Assembly (NCBI GenBank): GCA_937123825.1
Contig: CAKZKQ010000283.1
Coordinates: forward strand, 1-34,468
DNA: 34,468 bases
Direction: 5' to 3'
Source: an uncultured Pseudomonadota bacterium
Lineage (GTDB): Bacteria; Myxococcota_A; Bradymonadia; Bradymonadales; GCA-2716585
The notes beneath the pieces were generated by a model. It did no database searches, was not told the origin of the DNA, and was given only the letters and a program-made list of their open reading frames with translations. Below are positions 25,401-31,165 of this stretch, in pieces. Made by a program: the position numbers and the translations under genes. Positions within the stretch are counted from its first letter, which is position 1. Every line of letters begins with the position of its first letter.

Positions 25401-25963
25401 TTTGCTTCTGGCTGGACCTCTCCAACAGCACAGGCGGCACAGGTCTCGGTGCCGTCATCAAAAGTCCCTGCCGTGCAGGAAACACAGGCGGTCTGTCCGG
25501 TTTCTGGCTGCACCTGTCCTTCTGGGCAAGGGGCGCAGACTTCAGAACCGTCGTCAAAAGTTCCTGCGTCGCAGGCAATACACTCGGTTTGCCCGGTAGC
25601 GGGTTGGACAGCGCCTTCAGGGCAAGCCGCGCAGCGCTCGCCGCCATCATCAAAGGAGCCCGCCGCGCACGGGGCACATCCTTGCCCCGCTTCGGCCACA
25701 GAGCCAGATGGACAGGCGCAACTCTGCTGGCCCTCTTCATCAAGGACGCACGACCCGTTTCCACACGAGAGGGTGCATTCATTGGTCGGAACGCATTGTC
25801 CCGCCTGGCACTCTTCATTGGCGCCGCAAGCGGGTTCGCAAATCACAGAGACCGGTGAACCGTTTGAAGAAGGGCCATCGGAGCAGCCTGCCAGGGCCAT
25901 GCAGCCCATAAAGAGTGCAAAGGCCGCACTGGTCAGGCGTTGTATTGGTGTTTGGGTCAACAA
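16454..25963 (-). CDS. Giant mosaic surface lipoprotein: Cys-rich repeats, cadherin-like, Ig-like, FG-GAP and RTX-like segments
   Basis: 3169 residues in one uninterrupted frame. The start is TTG 25963, nine bases after AGGAGG; no usable ATG precedes the signal peptide, whose lipobox is MALAGC (Cys27). Residues ~40-92 are EGF-like, and ~93-370 are about nine Cys-rich units of the form CxxCxxGTFDDGxExCAxCxxGxxQPExGQ, like GCC2/GCC3 or ephrin-receptor-type repeats. Residues ~373-1250 are nine cadherin-like domains (xxExxPxGxxVGxL, then FxIDxxTGxLTV, then LDFExxPxxxLxVxVxD). Residues ~1255-1915 are seven Ig/PKD-like domains with paired cysteines (FRWLVNGQDTG). Residues ~1922-2390 are seven FG-GAP repeats (GDLNRDGLDDVAIGAP), matching a seven-bladed integrin-alpha-like propeller with DxDxDG-type calcium loops. 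Residues ~2436-2515 are RTX-like (GDRGDDLLQGEGGMDAISGG). Residues ~2604-2794 are two more cadherin-like domains, and the last ~370 residues are unassigned. A role in calcium-dependent adhesion or prey/cell contact is inference. Confidence 0.9.
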   Translation of the reverse strand: MLTQTPIQRLTSAAFALFMGCMALAGCSDGPSSNGSPVSVICEPACGANEECQAGQCVPTNECTLSCGNGSCVLDEEGQQSCACPSGSVAEAGQGCAPCAAGSFDDGGERCAACPEGAVQPATGQTECIACDAGTFDDGSEVCAPCPEGQVQPETGQTACVSCTAGTFDDGTETCAACAVGEVQPEANQTACQACGPGTFDDGSEVCAPCATGTFQPEPGQDFCQVCADGATQEGQDCVICEPGTFADGNGACIACDPGTSQPNPGQTECAPCAQGEVQPEAGQAACVACEPGTIDDGTETCAACAPGEVQPEPGQEACTACQPGTFDDGTETCALCPRNTFGDAERLEACTPCQEGQFQDLPGQRACRTLSVLENAVPGFSIGTIQLADGLLAPAYSILAQNPADSLAIDPTTGALSVAATLDFETAPLITLTVQVDDSGPGGSGTLVSSDVLVHVENITPAIEAQSFAIPESAPVDTSIGAVVATGDLTSLGFSILAGNEDAAFDLNAATGELTLLQLQDTETTPERELTVGITDGEGEPVAQAAVTVVFEDEAPLWPPNPTLSVDEMSAVDAEVGVLTLAPEGDQTSITFSITGGSGAGAFALAPQSGLLTVTNPALDFEATPSLTLDVRATDGRNEATTTVTINLVDVAPALAAPQDVTLPEQSPAGTVVANLTVASGDTSSVRFILLDAGGTSAFAVDTDGTVRVTPSAVLDFETRPSISLSVGVSDQQGPLPIGPDDVATFTVNLSDIAPTITAPETVTLQENAPAGMAVVTASQGPGDSAPVHYTIVSGNESGAFTIAPDTGQVTIAALDRLDAEGVNPLPLEIGISDNPEDGVDDTTTVLVNITNVAPIVLPTGPFSINESAPEGTFVGEVTIDPAGDTSGLSFSFAGGNFDDAFGIDPDTGVIRVLTPQVLDYEGRRLYQLQVTVSDGVTAQNIAVEVSLEDAPVLINSPMTIQVSEGANVGDIVGRLEFQEGSDQTSIVTNVLAASNQLAPPMRILPNADIELAQEGVLDFESLPSFSFLLSVRDGNNFQSSILVTVLVEVLDAAPRLDPANILIPEDIRVGEQFGPPGLMPGSDRTGLHWNIAPNDPRFTIDSRTGLLTLVEPGVVVDFEAPAALEVSVGVRDTQEGVADETVAFDLTIGDVAPQIQPAGPFLALPAHPVGHLLGTLALEGDRNSVTWSILSGNESGAFALATQTGALTLATPGALAYAPPPAYALEVQATDGTTPNTRTIEVNVTGAPGAYSAVVTPPTPGVLAELTCEPDGIDPDGTELTWTYRWFVDGVLVNGAVAQTTTLPGLRIGDEVTCEATPSSQGQVGNPVISTPTVIANTPPTVTFNISPDTIDGNTPQITCSVSITDPDVGQTASILSNKWDAFGFGWARGPIISGDGSPLSYTLTGDNLFGRRWTHFRCSALVTDGVVTYETSQVIARSGSPPTVGGVNLVATTRYASCAPFDVVDPDGPQIERTLQNFDYRFNNGAEEFLDLGWTGASVFYPAVPLRRGELAECRYTVTDWSGESTTTDWVSSVVISDPPNVPFPRVIASGFEFCDDTKLFYCNWPGATDFDNDIISSEMSWTVNGVDQGISSRAAEFTGLRDGDVVLCHVSVSDPDTTIERTSFTPAVIVQPPSAAIEPPVVTPPGFGFCATRGTYTCEWSSVGTDVCGGALENPSFRWLVNGQDTGITTPTYEANGLENNAEVTCEVTVMDRDRPLVETATHVINGTPPVLSPAVITGPPPGGCQGTATYTCSWTQNQDLCGDDPTIDGYTWTINGQRQQETGPELTVTNLFSNSTIECEVALTGADGPVTVSGSFLVTEAAPTINGAPTIDPAIATVGEVLNCEVGTATSVCGEELTAAHQWVVNGTPLEGATEATLSTLGLPDTATIACFSTWTSSTGGVATAFSSDVQLNPGNYAIESPIAGDLFGYGVAVVGDLNRDGLDDVAIGAPSHNGPAGADAGRVYLFYGQSGFGSLSSQTVTPNTGFVYEGTTGDVQVGALHYYEPIAYYARIGYDGGPFGEALGMTLASGAGDFTGDGTPDLVVAAPYGDRFRGHINLINGSNASQTTLEAAISDASPDGLRWTGVQPSSGGGPWEFSERDNGDLVGASGNTFIGDFDGDGFDDLVVGSGNHGPEDHGAAYLLKGGTGMASKNLTNMIATEDERLIHILGTSDSDWASGGFGELIGRLGDIDNDGLDDVLLSPSFFGSQTVRIVLGRTEPGPISMVLGTSPGVIGFTGTPIQLGIDEDGYISVTAGYAIMQSEVGGDGDLNGDGFTDFVMRGYGPQGATLFGVYGAAQGPNLNMEEIIGGVGGFFVEGVSTLRRAMPGQVALIDIDADGYDDIAFGDPYANNNAGEVGFIFGGQNAPPAVGLEALALPNGFEIASPWPDAELGTALAAGDINGDGLGDVILGSSAGRAMVVLGRDTRRKITHRGTPLADTLVGTLAADIIVGDRGDDLLQGEGGMDAISGGAGDDTIAVGDTSFVRVDGGGGTNTLVSGGGLDIDIIALGKRLQNISIIDLRATGTDTLTLDDRRLYKLNRYDDSLIVRGTSEDSAVVLGSGWRLSAEPQDVDGVTYTLLTNGRAKLYLEATMAAPEVAPTIETTTLVIPETAQNGETFGPIEGFDADGEVFQVTVDDPSGTFGTGPGNTLQVINAANLNFEQTPRLRMTLTATDGTGQETTRPLLVVLTNIDEPPVIDPVGPVTMEESPPVGEIITTLSAMDPEGTALTWVVLSRSFDAIDVDDQGVVRVKDSGKFDFETSPTVNLELGVSDSSGLFSFVTVPVELTNVTVRKRTFEGAFVASNRFLFDPQRGVPARTVQLTERNRTANMSIPNLWTLVLSWAVDGEAYLRLEGGTFGFRQGLKVEIDIPDEIVPDQSFTLGSSVVNKANTLLEVLTPAVSAAVNIRQLDMSYQGSINCSTCTNLRSQRQWRLTNLNKDYRNYPQFRTGEVESCGQGDPCVSRMFYSGTFSSATMVNSWAPFFDLALGAAGLPLTYGTYNWGFDGFNNVTYYELFRSRMEGQISSDVNLQVEVEQVDARLLLEDGSAIPFIVGTNADVTIPLAADVNGDGIVEVDIELSPKASYTNTVVFRSDLSWIMDTGKWDNTTYLGNSIVGQNSFPGTSAAISPTIETDPDVQGGAIPFDVPTMVMPTVLDLAVDEAP
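24855..25690 (-). repeat. Tandem Cys-rich coding repeats inside the giant gene
   Basis: A run of units of roughly 95-100 bases encodes the GTFDDGTETC / CAxGEVQPExGQ pattern. Neighbouring units are so similar at the DNA level that recombination between them should be able to change their number. It lies immediately after the signal peptide and EGF-like part, so length changes would move the distal domains away from the membrane. Confidence 0.7.
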
Positions 25964-26491
25964 GGCGTCGCGCCTCCTTGAGTGTGGTGGTGTGTGCTCG
26001 ATGTCGTGCCGTAATCAGCGAACCCAGGCCATCTGTGGAGGTGTTGGGTTGCTTTTGAAGGCAGCCACACGCCTTTTGGTCATGTTGGGCACCGTCACAG
26101 ACGAATCAGAACCTCAATCTGAAGCAGTTTACGTGCCAGATTTGGCCTATGGCATCAAGCCGGAGAGGGGCGAGCATGGCGCCACTGCGCACGTTGCCAA
26201 AGGTGTACAGAAGGGGTGTGTTTTCAAATGTGCATACAGTTGAGGTGTGTGCGCAGCAAAATTAAACACACATCCACGTGTTCAGACCATCTGGTTTTCC
26301 AGGGACCTGTCCATCAACGCCCATCAGGTCTTTTTATGGTCAAGGGGGCGGTGCTGGACTGGCCGCCTTCGACCTGACACCATCGACACACGGAGTTGGC
26401 AAGGGATGTGTGGGTTGGGAGTCTTGAAGCCCGCTCGGAGCCTTCTTTGCAGCCGCGACCCACACCAAGAGCCCCCGGGGCAAGGTCAATC
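25964..26491. other. 528-base divergent intergenic region
   Basis: Lies between the leftward giant gene and the rightward HEAT-repeat gene and must hold both promoters. It contains the AGGAGG of the giant gene near its left edge, a relatively AT-richer stretch around 26090-26275, and a short inverted repeat TGTGTG-N15-CACACA (26246-26251 and 26267-26272). I see no credible gene, RNA or strong promoter consensus. Confidence 0.5.
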
Positions 26492-28600
26492 ATGGCAAAG
26501 ACGGCGAGTTTGTGGTTTTGGGCCATCCTGTTGGGGTTTGGTTTGGGGGCTTTGCCTGTCGCGGTTGCAGATGCATCCTCCAAGCCATGGCAGATCGAGG
26601 GTTTGCAAACTGCTCTGAGAGACAGCCAACCCAGGGTCTGCCTCTGGGCACTCCAAGAGGCCAGTGCCCACTGGGAGCGGCAAGACCTCGACAACCTCGA
26701 AGACCGCATTGGCAAGAACCAAGACGGCGCGCGCTTTGCCGGCCAACTCTTGCCTGCCGCGCTGGAGTGTATGCAAAACCACCTGGTGCAACACCAGGGC
26801 GCGCCGCCTCAGCAGGAGGTTCGCGAGGCCATCGCGGCCTTTCTATCCCACACCGCGCTCCACCTGCGCCCAGCGCTCCAAAAGCTCCACACCGCCACCC
26901 AAGCCCCGCAGCGCCGCGTCTTGATGTTGGCGCTCCTGGACCTGATTTCGCCCAAGCACAGAGCCTGGGAAGGGATCATCGCCAGCATGCTCCAGGACCC
27001 AGACCCGCAGATTCAGCAAGACGCCAAGAAGACACGCGACCTCTGCATGCGCCGACTTGGTGTTGCCGCAAGCGAACTCAAGGACCGCCATCCCAAAACG
27101 CGCCTTCAGGCCGCCAAGGATTTGGTGCAGCTGGGTTCGCTCGTGCGGCACGTGCAAGAGGACCTCTTGAAGGCGCTCCAGGACAGGGAGCAATACGTTC
27201 GAGACCAGGCGGCCCTGGCGCTGGCCCAAACCGGCCCATCGGCCCAGGTGGCGGCCCGGATCGCCCAGGCTTTGACGAGCCAAAATGTTGATCGGGTCAT
27301 ATCCAGTCAGGCAGGGACCGAGGCGCTGAGCAAAATGGATGGGTTTCTGGTGCCGCTGCTGCCTGCCCTGGCCAAGGCGGCGTATGCCACCAGAAACCCC
27401 GACGAGACAGACGACATCGCCAACTTGATTGCATCCGCTGGAAAACACGCCCGGGCCATTGTGCCCGAGGTGCTCGTGGTGCTCCGGTCATGCCGCGCCA
27501 TTGGCCCAAACGAGCGCAACCCCCAGGTCATCTCCACCACCAACATTGTCCATGTCCTGTCTGCGCTGGGGGTAGAGGCCAGGCTGGCGCTGCCCTACAT
27601 CAAAAAAATCGCTCAAGACAACGATCAAGGCAACCTGACGTGCACCTACGGGGGCGACCTCATCGACACCTGGAGCGACATCCACTTCCACATCCAAAAC
27701 ATTGAAGGTTGGGCGTCCTTCGACGCCGTCAAAGGCCTCCAGTCGGAGAGCATTCCGCTCCAGTCAAAGGCCGAAGAGATCCTCAAGCGCACGCGATACA
27801 AGGCCAACGGGTCCACCATCAAGCGCCTCCTGAAGCTCGCCAGGAACCCCAAGGCCAAGTTTTACATTCGTCTCTTCGCCGTGGATGTTCTTGCGGCAAA
27901 CAACATCCCCCTTGTCTCCAACCTGCTCCCAGACGCAATCGCCGGCGACGAATACAAGAGGTCCCAGGCGGTGCAACTCCTGTTTAAGACCCGGCAAGCC
28001 ATCCTCCCGGTGTTGCCTCAGATGCAAGCAGGCCTGCCAGGCCGCAGCTTCTGCCCGCACTTCCTTGGCGGCCTGCGCGAGCGCCCAAAATGGATCCTCT
28101 CCCACGACAAGGAGCCCGCCCTGGTCTCTGCTTTGGAGCTGTGCCTCAAAGCCAAAATCACTCGCCAGCGCGACGAAGCCCTCCGTCTGCAAAAAGACAT
28201 CCAGGCCGCCAGGGACTCTCCTGCGACTTATGTGCATACAAGGCTGGCGGCCCAGCCGCTGGACGAGATCATCCACGAGCTTGACCACAACTCTGTGGAC
28301 GTCTGGCTGGCCCTGGCAGAGGCCTCGATGCAGCGCGGCGAGCCCGTGACCGACTTCCTGCCGTACCTCTTGAAGATCCTCAGCACGCCATCAAAACAAC
28401 GCCAAACACGCGCTCTGGAGTTGCTCACCGAGCTTGTCCCCCACCTCAAAGGGGACGCTCGCGCGCGTCTGGCCATTGCTCTCTTGCCCTTGCTCGACAA
28501 ACGCAGCGCCGAAGAGGGCAAACGTGCCCTTGAGATCATCCGCCAGCTCAAACACCCCATCGCCAGTGCCACCCTGGCTGCCATGTCAGAAGGCCAATGA
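26492..28600 (+). CDS. Exported HEAT-repeat protein
   Basis: 702 residues from ATG 26492 (AAGG seven bases upstream). This gives a clean signal peptide (lysine, then SLWFWAILLGFGLGALPVAV, cleavage likely after Ala26 or Ala28); an earlier in-frame start would add 32 residues before it. There is no lipobox cysteine, so it is probably periplasmic. The body is all-helical HEAT/PBS-lyase-like repeats, for example HPKTRLQAAKDLVQLGS, DREQYVRDQAALALAQTG, and near the C-terminus KQRQTRALELLTELVPHLKG and KRALEIIRQLKHPIASATL. HEAT arrays are protein-binding scaffolds; no catalytic motif is seen. It is divergent from the giant lipoprotein. Partners are unknown. Confidence 0.85.
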   Translation: MAKTASLWFWAILLGFGLGALPVAVADASSKPWQIEGLQTALRDSQPRVCLWALQEASAHWERQDLDNLEDRIGKNQDGARFAGQLLPAALECMQNHLVQHQGAPPQQEVREAIAAFLSHTALHLRPALQKLHTATQAPQRRVLMLALLDLISPKHRAWEGIIASMLQDPDPQIQQDAKKTRDLCMRRLGVAASELKDRHPKTRLQAAKDLVQLGSLVRHVQEDLLKALQDREQYVRDQAALALAQTGPSAQVAARIAQALTSQNVDRVISSQAGTEALSKMDGFLVPLLPALAKAAYATRNPDETDDIANLIASAGKHARAIVPEVLVVLRSCRAIGPNERNPQVISTTNIVHVLSALGVEARLALPYIKKIAQDNDQGNLTCTYGGDLIDTWSDIHFHIQNIEGWASFDAVKGLQSESIPLQSKAEEILKRTRYKANGSTIKRLLKLARNPKAKFYIRLFAVDVLAANNIPLVSNLLPDAIAGDEYKRSQAVQLLFKTRQAILPVLPQMQAGLPGRSFCPHFLGGLRERPKWILSHDKEPALVSALELCLKAKITRQRDEALRLQKDIQAARDSPATYVHTRLAAQPLDEIIHELDHNSVDVWLALAEASMQRGEPVTDFLPYLLKILSTPSKQRQTRALELLTELVPHLKGDARARLAIALLPLLDKRSAEEGKRALEIIRQLKHPIASATLAAMSEGQ

Positions 28601-28739
28601 CAAAAGTCTTGTTCTACCACCCCTCTACGGGCTGCTCAGCCACAAAAAGTGCATGAGACCGATGCGCGGGGAGAGTCGTGGCAGTGGAACTGGGGCTCTG
28701 GGACTGGAGAGTGGCCTCTCTATAGGCCTTTTGACCCGT

Positions 28740-28767
28740 ATGATCGACCGTCGGGCGACGGGATCAT
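28740..28767. terminator. Hairpin between convergent genes
   Basis: ATGATC (28740-28745) and CCGTC (28748-28752) pair with GACGG (28757-28761) and GATCAT (28762-28767) around a GGGC loop, giving 11 base pairs with one two-base bulge. It lies between the ends of the HEAT gene (28600) and the L-domain-repeat gene (28781). No clear U-tract follows. A weaker GGCC-N8-GGCC-TTTT hairpin is at 28713-28732. Confidence 0.45.
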
Positions 28768-28780
28768 TGTCGGGTGGGGC

Positions 28781-30628
28781 TTAAGGCGAACAAACCCCGG
28801 TATTGCCTGTGGTTTCCAAGACATTGGGGTCAGGGTTGATGTTCATATTCCAGGTGGTGATGAGCCTGAGCACATCGTCTTGGCATAAGGCATCATTGTC
28901 TGTAATGCCTACCGCTCCTCCAATCGACATCAGAGAATTGAGCCCGTCCACTTCCACCAGGGAGTCATTGTTGGAGATGATGAGGGAACGACCCACGGAA
29001 GAAAGGGAGGAGAACCCATCCAAGGTCGTCAACATATCGTTGTCTTGGATGAGCATGAGATCGCTGATGGAAGAAAGGGCAGACAGCCCGTCCACGTTTG
29101 CCAATGCATCGTTGTTCTCGATGCGTACAAAGGTAGCGGCAGAGATAGAGGAGAGCCCATCCACATTCGTCAATGCACTGTTGCCTGCGATGGACAGACC
29201 ACGATTTACGGAAGCAAGAGAGGAGAGGCCGTCTATATTGGTCAACACGTCATTGCGCGAGATGGACAGGCCACCACTGATTGAAGAAAGAGAGGAGAGG
29301 CCGTCTACATTCGTTAACGCGTTGTTGCCTGCGACGTACAGGTTGTTCCCAACGGAAGAGACAGAGGAGAGGCCATCCACATCGGTCAGCGCGTCGTTGC
29401 CTTGGATGGACAGGTCGTTTCCAACCGAAGAGACAGAGGAGAGGCCGTCTACATTGGTCAACGCGCTGTTGTCTTCGATGGATAGGTTGTTCCCAACCGA
29501 AGGAAGAGAGGAGAGGCCATCTACATTCACCAATGCGTCGTTGTTCTTGATTTCCAGGAGATAGCCAACAGAGGTGAGGGAGGAGAGGCCATCCACGTTC
29601 GTCAATGCGCCATTGTCAGCGATGCGCACCAAATTGACAGAAGAGAGGGAGGAGAGCCCATCGACGTTCGTCAACGCATGATTGTCCTCCAGGACCAGAC
29701 GATCGCTGACGGAAGTGAGGGAGGCGAGTCCATTCATATTTGCCAACGCGTGGTTGCGCTTGATGGACAGTGGGCCTTCAATGATAGAGAGGGAAGAGAG
29801 CCCGTCTACATTGGTCAACGCGCTGTTGTTCCAAATGAACAGACCACTTTCAAAGGACATGGCTGTTCCAACAGAAGTGAGTGAGGAGAGCCCATCGACG
29901 TTCGTTAGCGCACTGTTGTTATCAATGTCGAGGGCTGTTCCAATGTAGGAGAGGGAAGAGAGCCCATCGAGGTCCGTCAACGTGTCGTTGTCGATGATTT
30001 TCAGGTGACCGCCAATAGAAGTCAGGCAAGAGAGGGGGTTGAGGCTGGTGACGTCTTGTCCCGTAATCGAGACGTTGCCTGTGATGGAGGTGACCCCTTC
30101 CAAATCCGCACCATTGCCGCTGTAATCGCCCTCCCACACCTGGTTAGGGCAGCCAGCCACGACAATATCCACGCTGTCTGACGCCTCATCACCGTCGTTG
30201 TCGATCACGGTGACTGTTGCAGTGAAGGAGCCAGGGTTCTGGTATGTGTGTGTGGGGTCCTCATCGGTGGACGCGTTGTTGTCGCCAAAATCCCACCTGA
30301 CCAGGAGCGGCAGGTTTCCGCCTTCAATCACGGCCTCGAAGCTCACAGACAGTGGGGCCAAACCCTCCGTCACATCCGCAGTCGCGCTTACCACCAGAGT
30401 CTGGTCTTCGCTCACATCAGGTTCAATCTGTGTATCGGGAGAATCGGAAGTGTTTGTATCACCAACGTCAGTCACATCGGGTTCAATCTGTGTATCGGTG
30501 GCGTCGGAAGTGGTTGTATCACCGGCCTCAACCCCTGCGTCGCTGCTGTCCATTGTCGAGTTGTCCTGACAGGCGATCAGGCCCAGCGTGACACACCACA
30601 ACAGAACGGCCCAGCGTATCTTTACCAT
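28781..30628 (-). CDS. PKD-domain and L-domain/leucine-rich-like repeat lipoprotein
   Basis: 615 residues. The signal peptide ends in the lipobox LGLIAC (Cys20). An Asp/Thr-rich linker (~21-75) contains an internal duplication of TQIEPDVxD. Residues ~76-156 form a PKD domain with the hallmark RWDFGDNNASTDEDPTHTY. Residues ~190-585 hold about sixteen repeats of 23-24 residues (one is 30) with consensus LTNVDGLSSLSSVGNNLSIxDNxA, the pattern of receptor L-domain or bacterial leucine-rich-like solenoids. The last ~30 residues (CQDDVLRLITTW) cap the solenoid. GAGG stands eight bases before the ATG. The protein is probably on the cell surface and binds a protein or glycan; the ligand is unknown. 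It is convergent with the HEAT gene. Confidence 0.88.
   Translation of the reverse strand: MVKIRWAVLLWCVTLGLIACQDNSTMDSSDAGVEAGDTTTSDATDTQIEPDVTDVGDTNTSDSPDTQIEPDVSEDQTLVVSATADVTEGLAPLSVSFEAVIEGGNLPLLVRWDFGDNNASTDEDPTHTYQNPGSFTATVTVIDNDGDEASDSVDIVVAGCPNQVWEGDYSGNGADLEGVTSITGNVSITGQDVTSLNPLSCLTSIGGHLKIIDNDTLTDLDGLSSLSYIGTALDIDNNSALTNVDGLSSLTSVGTAMSFESGLFIWNNSALTNVDGLSSLSIIEGPLSIKRNHALANMNGLASLTSVSDRLVLEDNHALTNVDGLSSLSSVNLVRIADNGALTNVDGLSSLTSVGYLLEIKNNDALVNVDGLSSLPSVGNNLSIEDNSALTNVDGLSSVSSVGNDLSIQGNDALTDVDGLSSVSSVGNNLYVAGNNALTNVDGLSSLSSISGGLSISRNDVLTNIDGLSSLASVNRGLSIAGNSALTNVDGLSSISAATFVRIENNDALANVDGLSALSSISDLMLIQDNDMLTTLDGFSSLSSVGRSLIISNNDSLVEVDGLNSLMSIGGAVGITDNDALCQDDVLRLITTWNMNINPDPNVLETTGNTGVCSP
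28890..30050 (-). repeat. Coding tandem repeats, period about 72 bases
   Basis: About sixteen tandem units encode the VDGLSSLSSV solenoid. Central units are nearly identical, with recurrent GAGGAGAGGCCGTCTACATT on the plus strand, while the flanking units are more diverged. One unit (near 29830-29900) carries six extra codons. This looks like recent expansion by unequal crossing over. Confidence 0.75.
30412..30531 (-). repeat. Two 60-bp tandem repeats encoding the Asp/Thr-rich linker
   Basis: Copies at 30412-30471 and 30472-30531 share the block GGTTCAATCTGTGTATCGG and most of the rest, about 48 of 60 bases by eye. They encode the duplicated TSDxxDTQIEPDV linker between the lipid anchor and the PKD domain, a recent in-frame duplication. 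Confidence 0.7.
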
Positions 30629-30711
30629 CTTGCATACCTCATTTGATGAGCAATGCCCTCATCTGGCGGTCTTGTGGAGATTCCTTCACAGAGTGTCTTT
30701 TTGTAAAGCTC

Positions 30712-30817
30712 GACTTGTCTACGACGCGCTCAAGCAGGCTGTGGTCGTCGTCGCTGACCTGAGAGAGATCTCGCAGGTGGGCTGGGCGCATCTAGGCATC
30801 CAGGCGCTGGCCTGCAA
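30712..30817 (-). pseudogene. Decayed fragment of a comM/yifB C-terminus (fragment B)
   Basis: The minus strand reads QRLDA, a TAG stop, then MRPAHLRDLSQV and SLLERVVDK before the similarity ends. In ComM/YifB the corresponding stretch is NAQM followed by LR-L and then LL...V-KLG. The TAG stands where a Gln codon (CAG) is expected, so a single C-to-T change explains it. It matches fragment A at 63 of 79 bases. No ATPase domain or start region is present, so it is a remnant. Confidence 0.55.
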
Positions 30818-31117
30818 AGAGCGTCGGGGCCTGGGCTGCTGGCTGCGCAAGGGTTGACGGGGGCTGGCAGTGGCTGAAAAGTGTGGAGGCGTGAGTTGTG
30901 TGAGCGGATGGCCAAACCCCCCTGCGGAGCGTTCGCCGCCAGACATCGCGCGGTTGGACTGCCATCTGGGCAGAGGGCTGCCGGTGTCCTCCACGCCGCT
31001 GTCAATCACTGATGAGGGGGTGCGATTGCCCTGGGTGCCATGGGGTTTGGCATCAACCTCAAGGATTCATTGCACCATACGCATAGCCACGACCATCTAC
31101 TGTGTCGTATAGAAAGG

Positions 31118-31133
31118 GGCCCCAAAAGGGGCC
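31118..31133 (+). promoter_or_regulatory. GC hairpin in the hemH leader
   Basis: GGCCCC-AAAA-GGGGCC is a perfect 6-bp stem with a 4-base loop, ending 32 bases before the hemH ATG. It could be a terminator of an upstream transcript or a leader structure. No T-tract follows, so terminator function is doubtful. Confidence 0.35.
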
Positions 31134-31165
31134 AACTGTCTCGGTAAACCCAGTCTGGAGATCCT

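Larger units (their letters stand above)
30629..31165. other. 537-base intergenic region
   Basis: Lies between the leftward L-domain lipoprotein and hemH. It contains comM-like fragment B, about 250 bases in which I see nothing, and a GC hairpin in the hemH leader. The hemH promoter should be here; TATAGA near 31109 is a possible -10 but has no well-placed -35. Confidence 0.5.

Noticed and set aside
26246..26272. TGTGTG-N15-CACACA inverted repeat as an operator
   Set aside because: Short dinucleotide-type arms are weak evidence and no regulator gene adjoins; I only mention it within the intergenic description.
28890..30050. Regularly spaced repeats that could suggest a CRISPR array
   Set aside because: The repeats have no separating unique spacers, keep one reading frame throughout and encode a solenoid protein.
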